From positions 124,001 through 188,000 of the forward strand of contig NZ_JBLGTV010000006.1 in the NCBI RefSeq assembly GCF_047468865.1: a DNA stretch of 64,000 nt, given 5' to 3'. Below the pieces are notes generated by a model. It made no database searches, was not told the origin of the DNA, and was given only the letters and a program-made list of their open reading frames with translations. The first letter of the stretch is position 1, and each line of letters opens with the position of its first letter. The position numbers and the translations under genes are program-made. Positions 44,629 through 54,213 of this stretch are shown one piece after another. This DNA is from Castellaniella hirudinis_A (lineage in GTDB: Bacteria > Pseudomonadota > Gammaproteobacteria > Burkholderiales > Burkholderiaceae_B).

Positions 44629-46221
44629 ATGGAATCCATGATAGAACTGCTGCAGGATCCGGCGGCATGGGTGGGCTTGCTCACCCTGGTTGTCCTGGAA
44701 GTCGTCCTGGGCATCGACAACCTGGTGTTCATCGCCATCCTGGTCGATAAACTGCCGCCCAAGCAGCGCGACCGCGCCCGGGTGCTGGGGCTGGGCCTGG
44801 CCCTGCTGATGCGCCTGCTGCTGCTGACGGTGATGTCCCACCTGATCCGCCTGACCGCCCCGCTGTTCCACGTCGGCGACATGGGGTTTTCCGGGCGCGA
44901 CATCATCCTGATCATCGGCGGGTTCTTCCTGCTGTTCAAAGGCACCTTCGAACTCCACGACCGCATCGAGGGCCGCACCCAGCATGCCACCGGGGCGCGC
45001 ATCCATGCCGGCTTCGCCGTCATCGTCACCCAGATCGTGATTCTGGACGCCGTCTTCTCCATTGATTCGGTGATCACCGCGGTGGGGATGGTCGATCATC
45101 TGTTCATCATGATGGCGGCGGTGATCATCGCCATGGCCATCATGCTGGTGGCTTCCAAGCCGCTGACGGCCTTCGTCAATGCCCACCAGACCGTCGTCAT
45201 CCTGTGTCTGTGCTTCCTCCTGACGATCGGCTTTTCGCTGGTGGCCGATGGCTTCAAGTTCCCGGTGCCCAAGGGCTATTTGTATGCGGCCATCGTCTTC
45301 TCGGTGGTCATCGAGGCCCTCAATCAATGGGCCAAGCGCAATGTGCGCCGGGCGGAGATGCGCCGTCCCTTGCGTGAGCGCACCGCCGAGACCGTGCTGC
45401 TGATGCTGGGGCGCAGGCCCCTGGCGGGCCCGCCGGAACCCGATGCCGACGATCTGCAGTCGCAGTCCGCGCCGGCCTTTGGCGATGAAGAACGCAATAT
45501 GGTCAGCGGCGTGCTGACGCTGAGTGACCGCAATGTGCATTCGGTGATGACGCCGCGCACCGATGTGTCCTGGATCAACCTGGCGGCCCCGGTCGATGAA
45601 CTGCGCGAACAGCTCATCCGCGAACCGCACAGTTTTTTCCCGGTGTGCCGGGGCACGCTGGACGAAGTCGTCGGGGTGGGGCGGGCGAAGGAACTCCTGC
45701 TGGACATCATCGAGCACGGCGGCATCCGCGAAACGCGGCTGCGCGAACCCATCATCGTGCACGAAACCATTCAGATCCTGCCCTTGATGGAAACCCTCAA
45801 GCGTTCGCACGGCCTGCTGGTGCTGGTGGCGGACGAGTTCGGATCCATCGTGGGGGTCGTGACGCCCATTGATATCTTCGAGGCCATCGCGGGCGAGTTC
45901 CCCGACGAGGACGAGGCCCCCGACATCATCGACCAGGGCAACGGCCGCTGGCGCGTGGATGGCGCCGCCGACCTGCACCACCTGGAACAGCTGCTGCATA
46001 CCGACGGCCTGGTCGACGAGGACGAGGAATACTCCACGATGGCGGGCTATCTGCTCAGTCGCTTCGGCCGCCTGCCCGATGTCGGCGACCAGTGCGAACT
46101 GGTGCACGACTACGACGCGTTCCGCTTCACGATCGCCGCGCTGGAAGGCCGCCGCATCGCCGCCGTCCAGATCGAACGCCTGCTGCCTGCCGCCGCCCCG
46201 GAAGCCGAGTCATTGGGCTGA
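44629..46221 (+). CDS. TerC-type membrane protein fused to CBS and CorC/HlyC domains
   Basis: 530 residues. N-terminal TerC domain with about seven membrane segments (VVLEVVLGIDNLVFIAILV, FAVIVTQIVILDAVFSIDSVITAVGM), then a CBS pair (VMTPRTDVSWINL; EPIIVHETIQILPLMETL) and a C-terminal CorC_HlyC domain (GAADLHHLEQLL...AGYLLSRFGRLPDVGD). Members of this class (YoaE/YegH-like) are thought to act in metal-ion efflux. Start ATG 44629; ATG 44638 is an alternative. Operon with suhB. Confidence 0.88.
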   Translation: MESMIELLQDPAAWVGLLTLVVLEVVLGIDNLVFIAILVDKLPPKQRDRARVLGLGLALLMRLLLLTVMSHLIRLTAPLFHVGDMGFSGRDIILIIGGFFLLFKGTFELHDRIEGRTQHATGARIHAGFAVIVTQIVILDAVFSIDSVITAVGMVDHLFIMMAAVIIAMAIMLVASKPLTAFVNAHQTVVILCLCFLLTIGFSLVADGFKFPVPKGYLYAAIVFSVVIEALNQWAKRNVRRAEMRRPLRERTAETVLLMLGRRPLAGPPEPDADDLQSQSAPAFGDEERNMVSGVLTLSDRNVHSVMTPRTDVSWINLAAPVDELREQLIREPHSFFPVCRGTLDEVVGVGRAKELLLDIIEHGGIRETRLREPIIVHETIQILPLMETLKRSHGLLVLVADEFGSIVGVVTPIDIFEAIAGEFPDEDEAPDIIDQGNGRWRVDGAADLHHLEQLLHTDGLVDEDEEYSTMAGYLLSRFGRLPDVGDQCELVHDYDAFRFTIAALEGRRIAAVQIERLLPAAAPEAESLG

Positions 46222-46304
46222 CGACGGGGCCGAGCGGGGCATTGCCAGGGCGCGCGGGGGTCCGCAGGCTTCTCCCGGCCGCCCGTTGTCCCGGCCGCCT
46301 GCGC

Positions 46305-47066
46305 TCAGGCCGGCCAGGTGTGCATCTGGATGCCTTGGCCGTCCAGGGAAATCCAGCCGCCGCGCGGCGGCTGGGCATGGTCGAACTCCCAGTCGGGCAG
46401 GACGAACCGTTGCCCGTCCCGTCCATGGAAGCGGAGGGCGTGGATGGCCGGCCGGTGGGTATGGCCGTGGATCAGCACCGTGCAGTCCGCCGCCCGCAGG
46501 GCCTGGGCCACCGCGGTCGCGTTCACATCCATGATGCGCGGGGGCTTGCCGGCGTGCGCCTGGCGGCTGTGCGCCCGGGCCCGGCGGGCGATGGCCCGGC
46601 GCAGGCCCAGGGGCAGGGCCAGGAACAGATGCTGCACCCAACGGGTGCGGACGACGGCCCGGAAACGCTGGTATTGGACATCGTCCGTGCAGTATTCATC
46701 GCCGTGCGCCAGCAGGACGGGCCCGGCGGCGGTGTCCAGGCGCAGCGGCGCGGCCGCCAGCCGGGCCCCCAGCGCCTCGGCCAGGGCGGGCCCCAGCAGG
46801 AAATCCCGGTTGCCGTGCATCAGCCACAGCGGGATGGCCTGGGCCGTCAGACGCAGTTCGCGCAGCGCCTCGGCCAACCAATCGGGCGGGTGGTTCAAGG
46901 CGTGGTCGTCGCCGATCCAGGCATCGAAAATATCGCCGCAGAGGATTAGGCCCTGGGCCTGCCGGCGGGCCAGCGCGAGGAAATCGTAGAAAGCGCGATT
47001 GGTTCGGGGGACTTCCGCGCCCAGGTGGATGTCGGCGGCGAGCCACAGCGCCTGGCCGGGCGGCAC
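46305..47066 (-). CDS. lpxH: UDP-2,3-diacylglucosamine diphosphatase LpxH
   Basis: 253 residues from a GTG at 47066 (no ATG exists in the frame before the domain). Metallophosphatase motifs: ADIHLG, CGDIFDAWIGDD, HGNRDF, LAHGDEYCTDD and HGHTHRPA. It produces lipid X in lipid A synthesis. The open frame continues upstream into ppi; a TTG overlapping the ppi stop is another possible start. It lies 40 bp behind ppi and ends before the TerC/CorC gene, which it faces. Confidence 0.9.
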   Translation of the reverse strand: MPPGQALWLAADIHLGAEVPRTNRAFYDFLALARRQAQGLILCGDIFDAWIGDDHALNHPPDWLAEALRELRLTAQAIPLWLMHGNRDFLLGPALAEALGARLAAAPLRLDTAAGPVLLAHGDEYCTDDVQYQRFRAVVRTRWVQHLFLALPLGLRRAIARRARAHSRQAHAGKPPRIMDVNATAVAQALRAADCTVLIHGHTHRPAIHALRFHGRDGQRFVLPDWEFDHAQPPRGGWISLDGQGIQMHTWPA

Positions 47067-47106
47067 GGCGGGGGCGTCCCCGCTGGCCGGCCCCCGCGGC
47101 GCGGAG

Positions 47107-47748
47107 TTATTCGACAATCGTGGCGGATTCGATGACGACGTCGTCCACCGGGACGTCTTGGTGAAAGCCCTTGCTGCCGGTCTTGACTTTCTTGATCTCG
47201 TCGACCACGTCCGTGCCGTCGATGACCCGGCCGAACACCGCGTAGCCCCAGCCATTGGGGGTGGGCGAAGTGAAGTTCAGGAAGTCGTTGTCCGAAACGT
47301 TGATGAAGAACTGGGCCGTGGCCGAATGCGGGTCGGCCGTGCGGGCCATGGCCAGGGTGTAGCGGTCGTTCTTCAGGCCGTTGTTGGCTTCGTTCTCGAT
47401 GGGCGCCTGGGTTTGCTTTTGTTTCATGCCGGGCTCGAAGCCGCCGCCCTGGATCATGAAATTATTGATGACGCGATGGAAAACCGTCCCGTCGTAGAAG
47501 CCGTCTTTGACGTAGCTGAGGAAGTTTTCGACCGTCTTGGGGGCCTTGTCGGCATCCAGTTCGATCAGCATGTCGCCCTTGTTGGTGTGGAGTTTGACCT
47601 GCGGATTTGTGCTCATGGCTTGGCCTTGGGTAGTGTGGGTGGACGGCGTTGCGGCGCTGGCCAGGCCGGAGGCCAGAACCAGGGCGCAGCCGAAGCTGAA
47701 AACGCGCATCCAGGGCAGGAGGCGCGGCGACAAAGAAATCATGTGCAT
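47107..47748 (-). CDS. Cyclophilin-type peptidyl-prolyl isomerase
   Basis: 213 residues. The cyclophilin core (VKLHTNKGDMLIELDADKAPKTVENFLSYVKDGFYDGTVFHRV...MIQGGGFEPGM, ARTADPHSATAQFFINV) is complete. From the first start (47748) the protein has a signal peptide (FSFGCALVLASGLASAATP), giving a periplasmic PpiA-like enzyme; an internal ATG (MSTNPQVKLHT) would give a cytoplasmic PpiB-like form. Neither start has a strong ribosome site, so both are possible. Followed by lpxH. Confidence 0.9.
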   Translation of the reverse strand: MHMISLSPRLLPWMRVFSFGCALVLASGLASAATPSTHTTQGQAMSTNPQVKLHTNKGDMLIELDADKAPKTVENFLSYVKDGFYDGTVFHRVINNFMIQGGGFEPGMKQKQTQAPIENEANNGLKNDRYTLAMARTADPHSATAQFFINVSDNDFLNFTSPTPNGWGYAVFGRVIDGTDVVDEIKKVKTGSKGFHQDVPVDDVVIESATIVE

Positions 47749-47767
47749 GGGATTGTAAGAAAAATAG

Positions 47768-48421
47768 TCAATGGTTGCCCTGGGCCGCGCGCGCCTTGGC
47801 GAAGGCTTCCTGGGCCAGCGCCATCTGCACGTGGCCCAGGTTTTCCAGGGCGGGGGCGAATTGGGCGTCGGATGTCAGGGCCATGTTCAGGGCGTTGCGC
47901 GCCAGTTGCAGTTGGCCCTGGCCGGCGTATTCGACGGCCAGGGCGTTCCAGGGTTCGGGCAGCTCGGGGTAGTTTTCGGTCATGGCCTGCCAGAGCGCGA
48001 TGGCCTGATCATGTCGGCCCAGCGCGCCGAGCGCGCGGCCTTTCTGGTACATCAGCTGGACATCGTCGCCCAGCGGGGCGGCCGCCGCCAGGGCCTGTTC
48101 GCGCTGGCCGATCAGAATCAGGGCGTCCTGGGCGTGGCCGGTGTCGATCAGGTGGGCGATGCGGCTGGTCAGTTGCGCGGGAGTCAGTGGAATCGCGGTG
48201 TTGGTGGCGGGGGCGGCTTTTTCAAGCAGGGCGGCGAAGGCCTGCCAGCCGCCATCGGGGGGCGGGACTTCGGTGAACTGGCCGGTGGCCGGGTCGAACG
48301 ACAGCCCTTGGACTGCGGCCCCGGACACTGTAGTATCGGGGGGGGCGCCATGCGCGGGCCAGGCGGCCAGGCCGGCGCACAAGGCCAGAACAGTGAAAAA
48401 AATGCGGGTCACGGCACACAA
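47768..48421 (-). CDS. Exported tetratricopeptide-repeat protein
   Basis: 217 residues. Signal peptide (FFTVLALCAGLAAWPAHGA). Then helical TPR units: ALILIGQREQALAAAAPLGDDVQLMYQKGRALGALGRHDQAI and ALAVEYAGQGQLQLARNALNMALTSDAQFAPALENLG. Probably a periplasmic protein-protein contact factor. It precedes ppi and lpxH by 19 bp and could start their operon. Confidence 0.8.
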   Translation of the reverse strand: MCAVTRIFFTVLALCAGLAAWPAHGAPPDTTVSGAAVQGLSFDPATGQFTEVPPPDGGWQAFAALLEKAAPATNTAIPLTPAQLTSRIAHLIDTGHAQDALILIGQREQALAAAAPLGDDVQLMYQKGRALGALGRHDQAIALWQAMTENYPELPEPWNALAVEYAGQGQLQLARNALNMALTSDAQFAPALENLGHVQMALAQEAFAKARAAQGNH

Positions 48422-48555
48422 CGCCCAGGAAAAGGTTTGACAAAGGGTTTAGGGGACAAGGCCGGCAGACGGTATACTTGGCAGTTCATTTTACATCCCC
48501 TTGCGTCGCCGGATTGTCCGGCGGACAGGGTTGGCTTGACTTTAATTTGCTCGAC

Positions 48556-50001
48556 ATGCTGCACATTTATAACACCCTTTCGCGCCAGAAAACGCCGCTG
48601 CGGACCGCAGAACCCGGGGTGGTGCGGATGTACGTCTGCGGCATGACCGTCTACGACTTCTGCCACCTGGGCCATGCGCGCATGCTGGTCAGCTTCGACG
48701 TCGTGCAGCGCTGGCTGCGGGCCTCGGGCTACCAGGTGCGCTATGTCCGCAACATCACCGACATCGACGACAAGATCATCCGCCGGGCGGTGGAACGCGG
48801 CGTGCCCATCCGCACGCTCACCGAATTCTTCATCGCCGCCATGCGGGCCGACGAAAAAGCCCTGGGGGTTCAGGCCCCCGACGCCGAGCCGCGCGCCACC
48901 GAGCACGTGGCGGGCATGCTCGACATCATCCGCCACCTCGAAAACCAAGGCCTGGCCTATCGCGGCGGCGACGGCGACGTCAATTTCTCGGTGCGCAAGT
49001 TTCCCGGCTACGGCAAGCTGTCGGGCAAATCGCTGGACGACTTGCGCGCGGGCGAACGCATCGCCGTGGCCGCCGGCAAGCAAGACCCCCTGGATTTCGT
49101 CCTCTGGAAAGCCGCCAAGCCCGACGAGCCCGCCGACAGCCGCTGGGATTCCGCCTACGGCCCGGGCCGCCCGGGCTGGCACATCGAATGCTCCGCCATG
49201 AGCCGCGCCCTGCTGGGCATGCCGCTGGATATTCACGGCGGCGGGCCCGATCTCAAATTTCCGCACCACGAAAACGAAATCGCCCAGAGCGAAGGCGCCT
49301 TTGGCGGCACCTTGGCCACCACCTGGATGCATTGCGGCCCCATGATGGTGGACGCCGAGAAAATGTCCAAGTCCCTGGGCAATTTCCGCCGCATCCGCGA
49401 CACCGTGGCGGCAGGCGCCGCCGACGACCGGGCCGATTACGCCGCCAATCCCCGCGAATCCGAAATGCTGCGTTTCTTCCTGGTGCGCAGCCACTATCGC
49501 AGCGTGCAGAACTACACGCCCGACAACCTCCAGGATGCCCAGCATGCGCTGGATCGCCTGTACCAGGCCCTGCTCAATGTCCCGCCCGCCGATATCCAGG
49601 TAGACTGGCACACGCCGCCGGCCCGGGCGTTCCGCGACGCCATGGACGACGACTTCAACACGGCAGGGGCCGTGGCCGTCCTGTTCGATCTGGCCGGCCA
49701 GGCCAACCGCGATGCCGATGCCCGGGCCAGCGGCCTGCTGCGCGCCCTGGGCGGCGTGCTGGGCCTGCTGCAGGCCGACCCCCGGGTCTATCTGCAATCG
49801 CCCACCCGTTTCCTGTCGGATGCGCCGCCCGTGGCGGATCTGTTGCCGGCGCCGGCCATCGAGGCCCTGCTGGCCGAACGCAGCCAGGCCAAGGCGGCCC
49901 GCGATTTCGCCCGGGCCGACCAGATCCGCGACCAGTTGCGCGGCCAGGGGGTCGAACTGGCCGACGTGGCGGGCGGCGCCACGCAATGGCGGCGGGTATA
50001 G
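48556..50001 (+). CDS. cysS: Cysteinyl-tRNA synthetase
   Basis: 481 residues. Class I signatures: HLGHAR (HIGH) and EKMSKSLGN (KMSKS), with the zinc-site motifs VCGMTVYD, WHIECSAM and HHENEIAQSE. The ATG at 48556 (MLHIYNTLSRQK) fits the family; the open frame begins earlier in sequence of no domain value. It charges tRNA-Cys. Divergent from the TPR gene; alkA follows within 4 bases. Confidence 0.97.
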   Translation: MLHIYNTLSRQKTPLRTAEPGVVRMYVCGMTVYDFCHLGHARMLVSFDVVQRWLRASGYQVRYVRNITDIDDKIIRRAVERGVPIRTLTEFFIAAMRADEKALGVQAPDAEPRATEHVAGMLDIIRHLENQGLAYRGGDGDVNFSVRKFPGYGKLSGKSLDDLRAGERIAVAAGKQDPLDFVLWKAAKPDEPADSRWDSAYGPGRPGWHIECSAMSRALLGMPLDIHGGGPDLKFPHHENEIAQSEGAFGGTLATTWMHCGPMMVDAEKMSKSLGNFRRIRDTVAAGAADDRADYAANPRESEMLRFFLVRSHYRSVQNYTPDNLQDAQHALDRLYQALLNVPPADIQVDWHTPPARAFRDAMDDDFNTAGAVAVLFDLAGQANRDADARASGLLRALGGVLGLLQADPRVYLQSPTRFLSDAPPVADLLPAPAIEALLAERSQAKAARDFARADQIRDQLRGQGVELADVAGGATQWRRV

Positions 50002-50005
50002 GCCG

Positions 50006-50659
50006 ATGGATATGCGCCAACCCGAAATCCAGCGTCCGTGTCCCGCCTATTGGGCGCAGGCTTGCCAAGACCTCGTCCAGCGCGACCGTATTTTGCGCAA
50101 GCTCATTCCCCTGTACGGCCAGGAGTCCATGCAGGCCCGGCACGGGCCCTACCAGACCCTGATCCGCATCATCGTGGGCCAGCAGGTGTCCCTGGCCCTG
50201 GGGCGCAAGCTGTGGCAGCAACTGATCCAGGCGTGCGGCCCGGATCTCCGGCCCGATTGCATTCTGCAGTATTCCGAGGCCCAGTTGCGGGCCATGGGCC
50301 TGTCCCTGCGCAAGGCCCAGTACGTGCGCGATGCCGCGGTGTTTTTCCAGCAGCCCGGCCACCTGGACGCCGGCTGGTGGCAGCCCCTGGACAACGCCAC
50401 CATCGTGTCGCAACTGTGCGATATCCGAGGGGTGGGCCGGTGGTCGGCCGAGATGTTCCTGATTTTCTTCCTTGGGCGGCCGGATGTCCTGCCGCTGGAC
50501 GACACCGCCTTGCTCAAGGCCATTTCCCATCATTACTTCAGCGGCGAGCCGGTGTCCCGCTTCGAGGCCCGCGAGGTCTCGCAGGCCTGGGCGCCCTGGC
50601 GCACGGTGGCCAGCTGGTACTTGTGGCGCAGCATGGATGCCGCTGCCGTCGAATATTGA
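50006..50659 (+). CDS. alkA: DNA-3-methyladenine glycosylase II-like (HhH-GPD) protein
   Basis: 217 residues. HhH-GPD core: IRIIVGQQVSLALGRKLWQQL, then the helix-hairpin-helix CDIRGVGRWSAEMFLIF, and the catalytic Asp in VLPLDDTALLKA. Shorter than E. coli AlkA, as in many bacteria lacking its N-terminal domain. It removes alkylated bases. Encoded 4 bp behind cysS, before accA. Confidence 0.87.
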   Translation: MDMRQPEIQRPCPAYWAQACQDLVQRDRILRKLIPLYGQESMQARHGPYQTLIRIIVGQQVSLALGRKLWQQLIQACGPDLRPDCILQYSEAQLRAMGLSLRKAQYVRDAAVFFQQPGHLDAGWWQPLDNATIVSQLCDIRGVGRWSAEMFLIFFLGRPDVLPLDDTALLKAISHHYFSGEPVSRFEAREVSQAWAPWRTVASWYLWRSMDAAAVEY

Positions 50660-50686
50660 CACTTTCCCTTCGGAAATCCCGCCCTC

Positions 50687-51649
50687 ATGCGAAATACTTT
50701 CCTCGAATTCGAACAACCCTTGGCCGAGCTGGATCAGAAAATCGAAGAGCTGCGCTATGTGCAGACGGACTCTGCCGTGGACATCTCCGAAGAAGTCGGG
50801 CGCTTGCAGCAGAAAAGCCAGTCGCTGGCCAAAAGCATCTATGCCAAGCTGACGCCCTGGCAGACGGCGCTGGTGGCCCGCCACCCGCAGCGCCCCTACA
50901 CCATGGACTACGTCCAGGCGCTGTTCACCGATTTCCACGAACTGCACGGCGACCGCATGTATGCCGACGACCAGTCCATCATTGGCGGCTTGGCGCGCTT
51001 CAACGGCACGCCCTGCATGGTGATCGGTCACCAGAAGGGCCGCGATACCAAAGAGCGCGCCCTGCGCAATTTCGGCATGCCCCTGCCCGAGGGCTACCGC
51101 AAGGCCCTGCGCCTGATGCGCCTGGCCGAGAAATTCCGCCTGCCGATCTTCACTTTCGTGGATACCCCGGGCGCCTATCCCGGCGTGGGCGCCGAAGAAC
51201 GCGGCCAGTCCGAAGCCATCGGCCACAACCTGTTCGCCATGGCCGGCCTGAAGGTGCCCATCATCGTCACCATCATCGGCGAGGGCGGTTCGGGCGGGGC
51301 GCTGGCGATTGCCGTGGGCGATACGGTCATGATGCTGCAGTACGCCACGTATTCGGTCATTTCCCCCGAAGGCTGCGCCTCCATCCTGTGGCGCAGCGCC
51401 GACAAGGCGTCCACCGCCGCCGAGGCCCTGGCCATTACCGCGCCGCGCCTGAAAGACCTGGGCCTGGTGGATCGCGTGGTCAATGAGCCCGTGGGGGGCG
51501 CCCACCGCGACCCGGACACCATGGCGCGCCAGCTGCACCGCGCCCTGGCCGATGCCCTGCGCGAGCTTTCCGGCCTGGATACCGAAGAACTGCTGCGCCG
51601 CCGCCTCGAACGCCTGTCCGCCTACGGGCGCTTCCAGGAAGCCCGCTGA
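50687..51649 (+). CDS. accA: Acetyl-CoA carboxylase carboxyltransferase subunit alpha
   Basis: 320 residues, full length. N-terminal coiled coil (FLEFEQPLAELDQKIEELRY), then the carboxyltransferase domain with GDRMYADDQSIIGGLARFNG, PIFTFVDTPGAYPGVGAEERGQSEAI and GEGGSGGALAI. It forms malonyl-CoA with AccD, BirA-biotinylated AccB and AccC. Overlaps nothing; tilS follows 37 bp later. Confidence 0.97.
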   Translation: MRNTFLEFEQPLAELDQKIEELRYVQTDSAVDISEEVGRLQQKSQSLAKSIYAKLTPWQTALVARHPQRPYTMDYVQALFTDFHELHGDRMYADDQSIIGGLARFNGTPCMVIGHQKGRDTKERALRNFGMPLPEGYRKALRLMRLAEKFRLPIFTFVDTPGAYPGVGAEERGQSEAIGHNLFAMAGLKVPIIVTIIGEGGSGGALAIAVGDTVMMLQYATYSVISPEGCASILWRSADKASTAAEALAITAPRLKDLGLVDRVVNEPVGGAHRDPDTMARQLHRALADALRELSGLDTEELLRRRLERLSAYGRFQEAR

Positions 51650-51686
51650 TTGCGCGGCGGCGGGCGGGTTGCGGACAAGCATCGCC

Positions 51687-52766
51687 ATGCCTGACGCCCG
51701 GCAGTGGCAGGCGGCGTGCGATCCCCATCTGCTGCGGGCGCTGCGGCGCTTCCTGAAAACCCTGCCGCCCGGCGCGCCCGTCGGCGTGGCCCTGAGCGCC
51801 GGCGTGGATTCGGCCATGCTGGCCCTGCACACCGCCGTTGCCGCCGCCGATGCCGGGCGCGCCGTGCATTGCCTGCATGTCCACCACGGGCTGCAGCCGG
51901 CGGCGGATGAATGGCTGGATCAGGCCCAGCGGCTGGCCGGCCTGCTGGGGGCGGTCTGCCATGATCGCCGGGTGCGCGTGACCCTGGCGGGGCAGGGTCT
52001 GGAGGCCGCCGCCCGCGCCGCGCGCTATCCGGCCTTGGCCGAGATGGCCGCCGCCGTGCCTTTGGCCCACCTGCTGCTGGCCCACCACCAGGATGACCAG
52101 GCCGAGACCGTGCTGCTGCGCCTGCTGCGCGGCGCGGGGCCTGCGGGCCTGGGGGCCATGGCGGCGACCACGCGGGTGGACAGCCTTATCTGCCACCGCC
52201 CCTGGTTGGATCAGCCGCGGCGGAAAATCCTGCAGGCTGCCCAGCGCTTCGCCGCACTGAGTGCCTGGCAGCCCGCGCAGGACCCCAGCAACCTGGACAG
52301 CCGGTATGCCCGCGGCGCGCTGCGCGGCGCGCTGGCCCCCGTGCTGGATGCGCACTGGCCCGCCTGGCGCCAGGCCCTGGCGCGTCACGCCCGCCAGGCC
52401 CGGGAACTCGACACCTGGATGCGGGCCGCCGCCCAGGCCGATTGGCAGCGGCTGGATCCCCGGGATGATGACGACAGCTTTTCCCTGGCGGCCTGGCGCG
52501 GCCTGCCCGCCGAGCGCCAGGCCCCCGTGCTGCGGTTCTGGCTGTTCAGCCGGGGCCTGCGCATGCCCACGGAGGCCCGCCTGCAGGCCTGGCTGACGCA
52601 ACTGCGCGGGGTGCACGCCCTGGGGCACGACCGTCGCGTCCAACTGCGCCACGAGGGCCATTGGATCGTGGTGCGCAAAGGCCGCGTCGGCCTGGCGCGC
52701 GGGACGCCGGATGCGCATTTTGGCGCCGCGCCCGCCCCGGCGGCGGGATTTGTGAAAACCCATTAG
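51687..52766 (+). CDS. tilS: tRNA(Ile)-lysidine synthase
   Basis: 359 residues. PP-loop motif appears as ALSAGVDSAML (the family is SGGxDS; the first Gly is Ala here), then LHVHHGLQPAADEWL, and the core LLLAHHQDDQAETVLLRLLRGAGPAGLGAM. The C-terminal region is shorter than in E. coli. It converts the wobble C of tRNA-Ile(CAU) to lysidine and is normally essential. Start ATG 51687; longer frames run into accA and are not supported. Confidence 0.92.
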   Translation: MPDARQWQAACDPHLLRALRRFLKTLPPGAPVGVALSAGVDSAMLALHTAVAAADAGRAVHCLHVHHGLQPAADEWLDQAQRLAGLLGAVCHDRRVRVTLAGQGLEAAARAARYPALAEMAAAVPLAHLLLAHHQDDQAETVLLRLLRGAGPAGLGAMAATTRVDSLICHRPWLDQPRRKILQAAQRFAALSAWQPAQDPSNLDSRYARGALRGALAPVLDAHWPAWRQALARHARQARELDTWMRAAAQADWQRLDPRDDDDSFSLAAWRGLPAERQAPVLRFWLFSRGLRMPTEARLQAWLTQLRGVHALGHDRRVQLRHEGHWIVVRKGRVGLARGTPDAHFGAAPAPAAGFVKTH

Positions 52767-52831
52767 AATAGTTGGCTTGTTTTCTGCCAGCCCGGCCCGT
52801 GTGGGCCTGCGGCGTTTTTATCCCAACCATC

Positions 52832-54097
52832 ATGCTCATTGTCCAAAAATACGGCGGCACCTCGATGGGGTCTGTCGAACGCATCCAGAACGTCGCCCGC
52901 CGTGTGGCCAAATGGCATGCCGCCGGCCATCAGGTCGTGGTCGTGCCCTCCGCCATGTCGGGTGAAACCAACCGCCTGCTGGGGCTGGCCAAGGAAATCT
53001 CGCCCCAGCCGGACCCGCGCGAACTCGACATGCTGGCCGCCACCGGCGAACAGGCCAGCAGCGCCCTGCTGGCCATCGCCCTGATGCGCCAGGGGGTGGC
53101 GGCGCGCAGCTATGCCGGCTGGCAGGTGCCCGTGCGCACCGACAGCAGCTACACCAAGGCCCGCATCAAATCCATCGACGACACCCGCGTGCAGGCCGAC
53201 CTGGATGCCGGCCGGGTGGTCATCATCACCGGGTTCCAGGGCATCGACGACGATGGCCACATCACCACCCTGGGGCGCGGCGGCTCGGACACATCCGCCG
53301 TCGCCGTGGCGGCCGCCATGAAAGCCGACGAATGCCTGATTTTCACGGATGTCGACGGGGTGTACACCACCGATCCCCGGGTCGTCCCGGAAGCCCGCCG
53401 CATGAACGTCATTTCCTTCGAGGAAATGCTGGAAATGGCCTCCCTGGGATCCAAGGTGCTGCAGATCCGCGCGGTGGAATTCGCCGGTAAATACCAGGTG
53501 CCCCTGCGGGTGTTGTCTTCGCTGACCGACCCTTTGATCCCGGTGGATGAAGAAATGCACTCGGGCACGCTCATTACTTTCGAGGAAGATCAGAAAATGG
53601 AATCCGCCGTAGTTTCCGGGATCGCCTTCAGCCGCGACGAGGCCAAGGTCACCCTGCGCAATGTGCCCGACACCCCGGGCGTTGCCTATTCCATCCTGGG
53701 CCCCGTGGCCGCCGCCAATATCGACGTGGACATGATCCTGCAGAATATCTCCCAGCAGGGCATGACCGATTTCTCCTTTACCGTCAATCGCAACGATTTC
53801 GCCCGCACCCTGGAACTGCTGAAAAACCAGATCGGCCCGGCGGTCGGGGCCGGCGAGACCGTGTCGGACGACAAGGTTGCCAAGGTATCCATCGTGGGCA
53901 TCGGCATGCGCAGCCATGTGGGGGTGGCCAGCCTGATGTTCCGCACCCTGGCCGAAGAAGGCATCAATATCCAGATGATCAGCACGTCTGAGATCAAGAC
54001 TTCCGTGCTGATCAACGACAAATACATGGAATTGGCCGTGCGCGCCTTGCACAAAGCCTTCGAGCTGGATCAGGAACCCGCGCGCGCCGACGCCTGA
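52832..54097 (+). CDS. lysC: Aspartate kinase
   Basis: 421 residues. Kinase domain from KYGGTSMGSVERIQN to TDVDGVYTTDPRVV with the GGSDTSAVA segment; then two ACT domains (VSGIAFSRDEAKVTLRNVPDTPGVAYSI, KVSIVGIGMRSHVGVASLMF) for feedback control by lysine and threonine. It begins the aspartate pathway. Only about 65 bp separate it from tilS, so no leader or riboswitch is present. Ends with a strong terminator. Confidence 0.97.
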   Translation: MLIVQKYGGTSMGSVERIQNVARRVAKWHAAGHQVVVVPSAMSGETNRLLGLAKEISPQPDPRELDMLAATGEQASSALLAIALMRQGVAARSYAGWQVPVRTDSSYTKARIKSIDDTRVQADLDAGRVVIITGFQGIDDDGHITTLGRGGSDTSAVAVAAAMKADECLIFTDVDGVYTTDPRVVPEARRMNVISFEEMLEMASLGSKVLQIRAVEFAGKYQVPLRVLSSLTDPLIPVDEEMHSGTLITFEEDQKMESAVVSGIAFSRDEAKVTLRNVPDTPGVAYSILGPVAAANIDVDMILQNISQQGMTDFSFTVNRNDFARTLELLKNQIGPAVGAGETVSDDKVAKVSIVGIGMRSHVGVASLMFRTLAEEGINIQMISTSEIKTSVLINDKYMELAVRALHKAFELDQEPARADA

Positions 54098-54127
54098 CGG
54101 CGGCGCCTGGCGAAGCCTGTGCATCCC

Positions 54128-54167
54128 ATCCGGCCCGGCGTTTCCCCGCCGGGCCGGATTTTCTTTG
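54128..54167 (+). terminator. Rho-independent terminator after lysC
   Basis: 13-bp stem ATCCGGCCCGGCG / CGCCGGGCCGGAT, 6-base loop TTTCCC, then TTTCTTT. Confidence 0.92.
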
Positions 54168-54213
54168 CCGCGCCGCGGCAAAGGATGGCGCGTGTGGCTT
54201 GCTTCCTGGGGGA

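Noticed and set aside
52767..52831. Lysine riboswitch upstream of lysC
   Set aside because: Only about 65 bp separate tilS and lysC, too short for the known riboswitch, and no fitting stems are seen.
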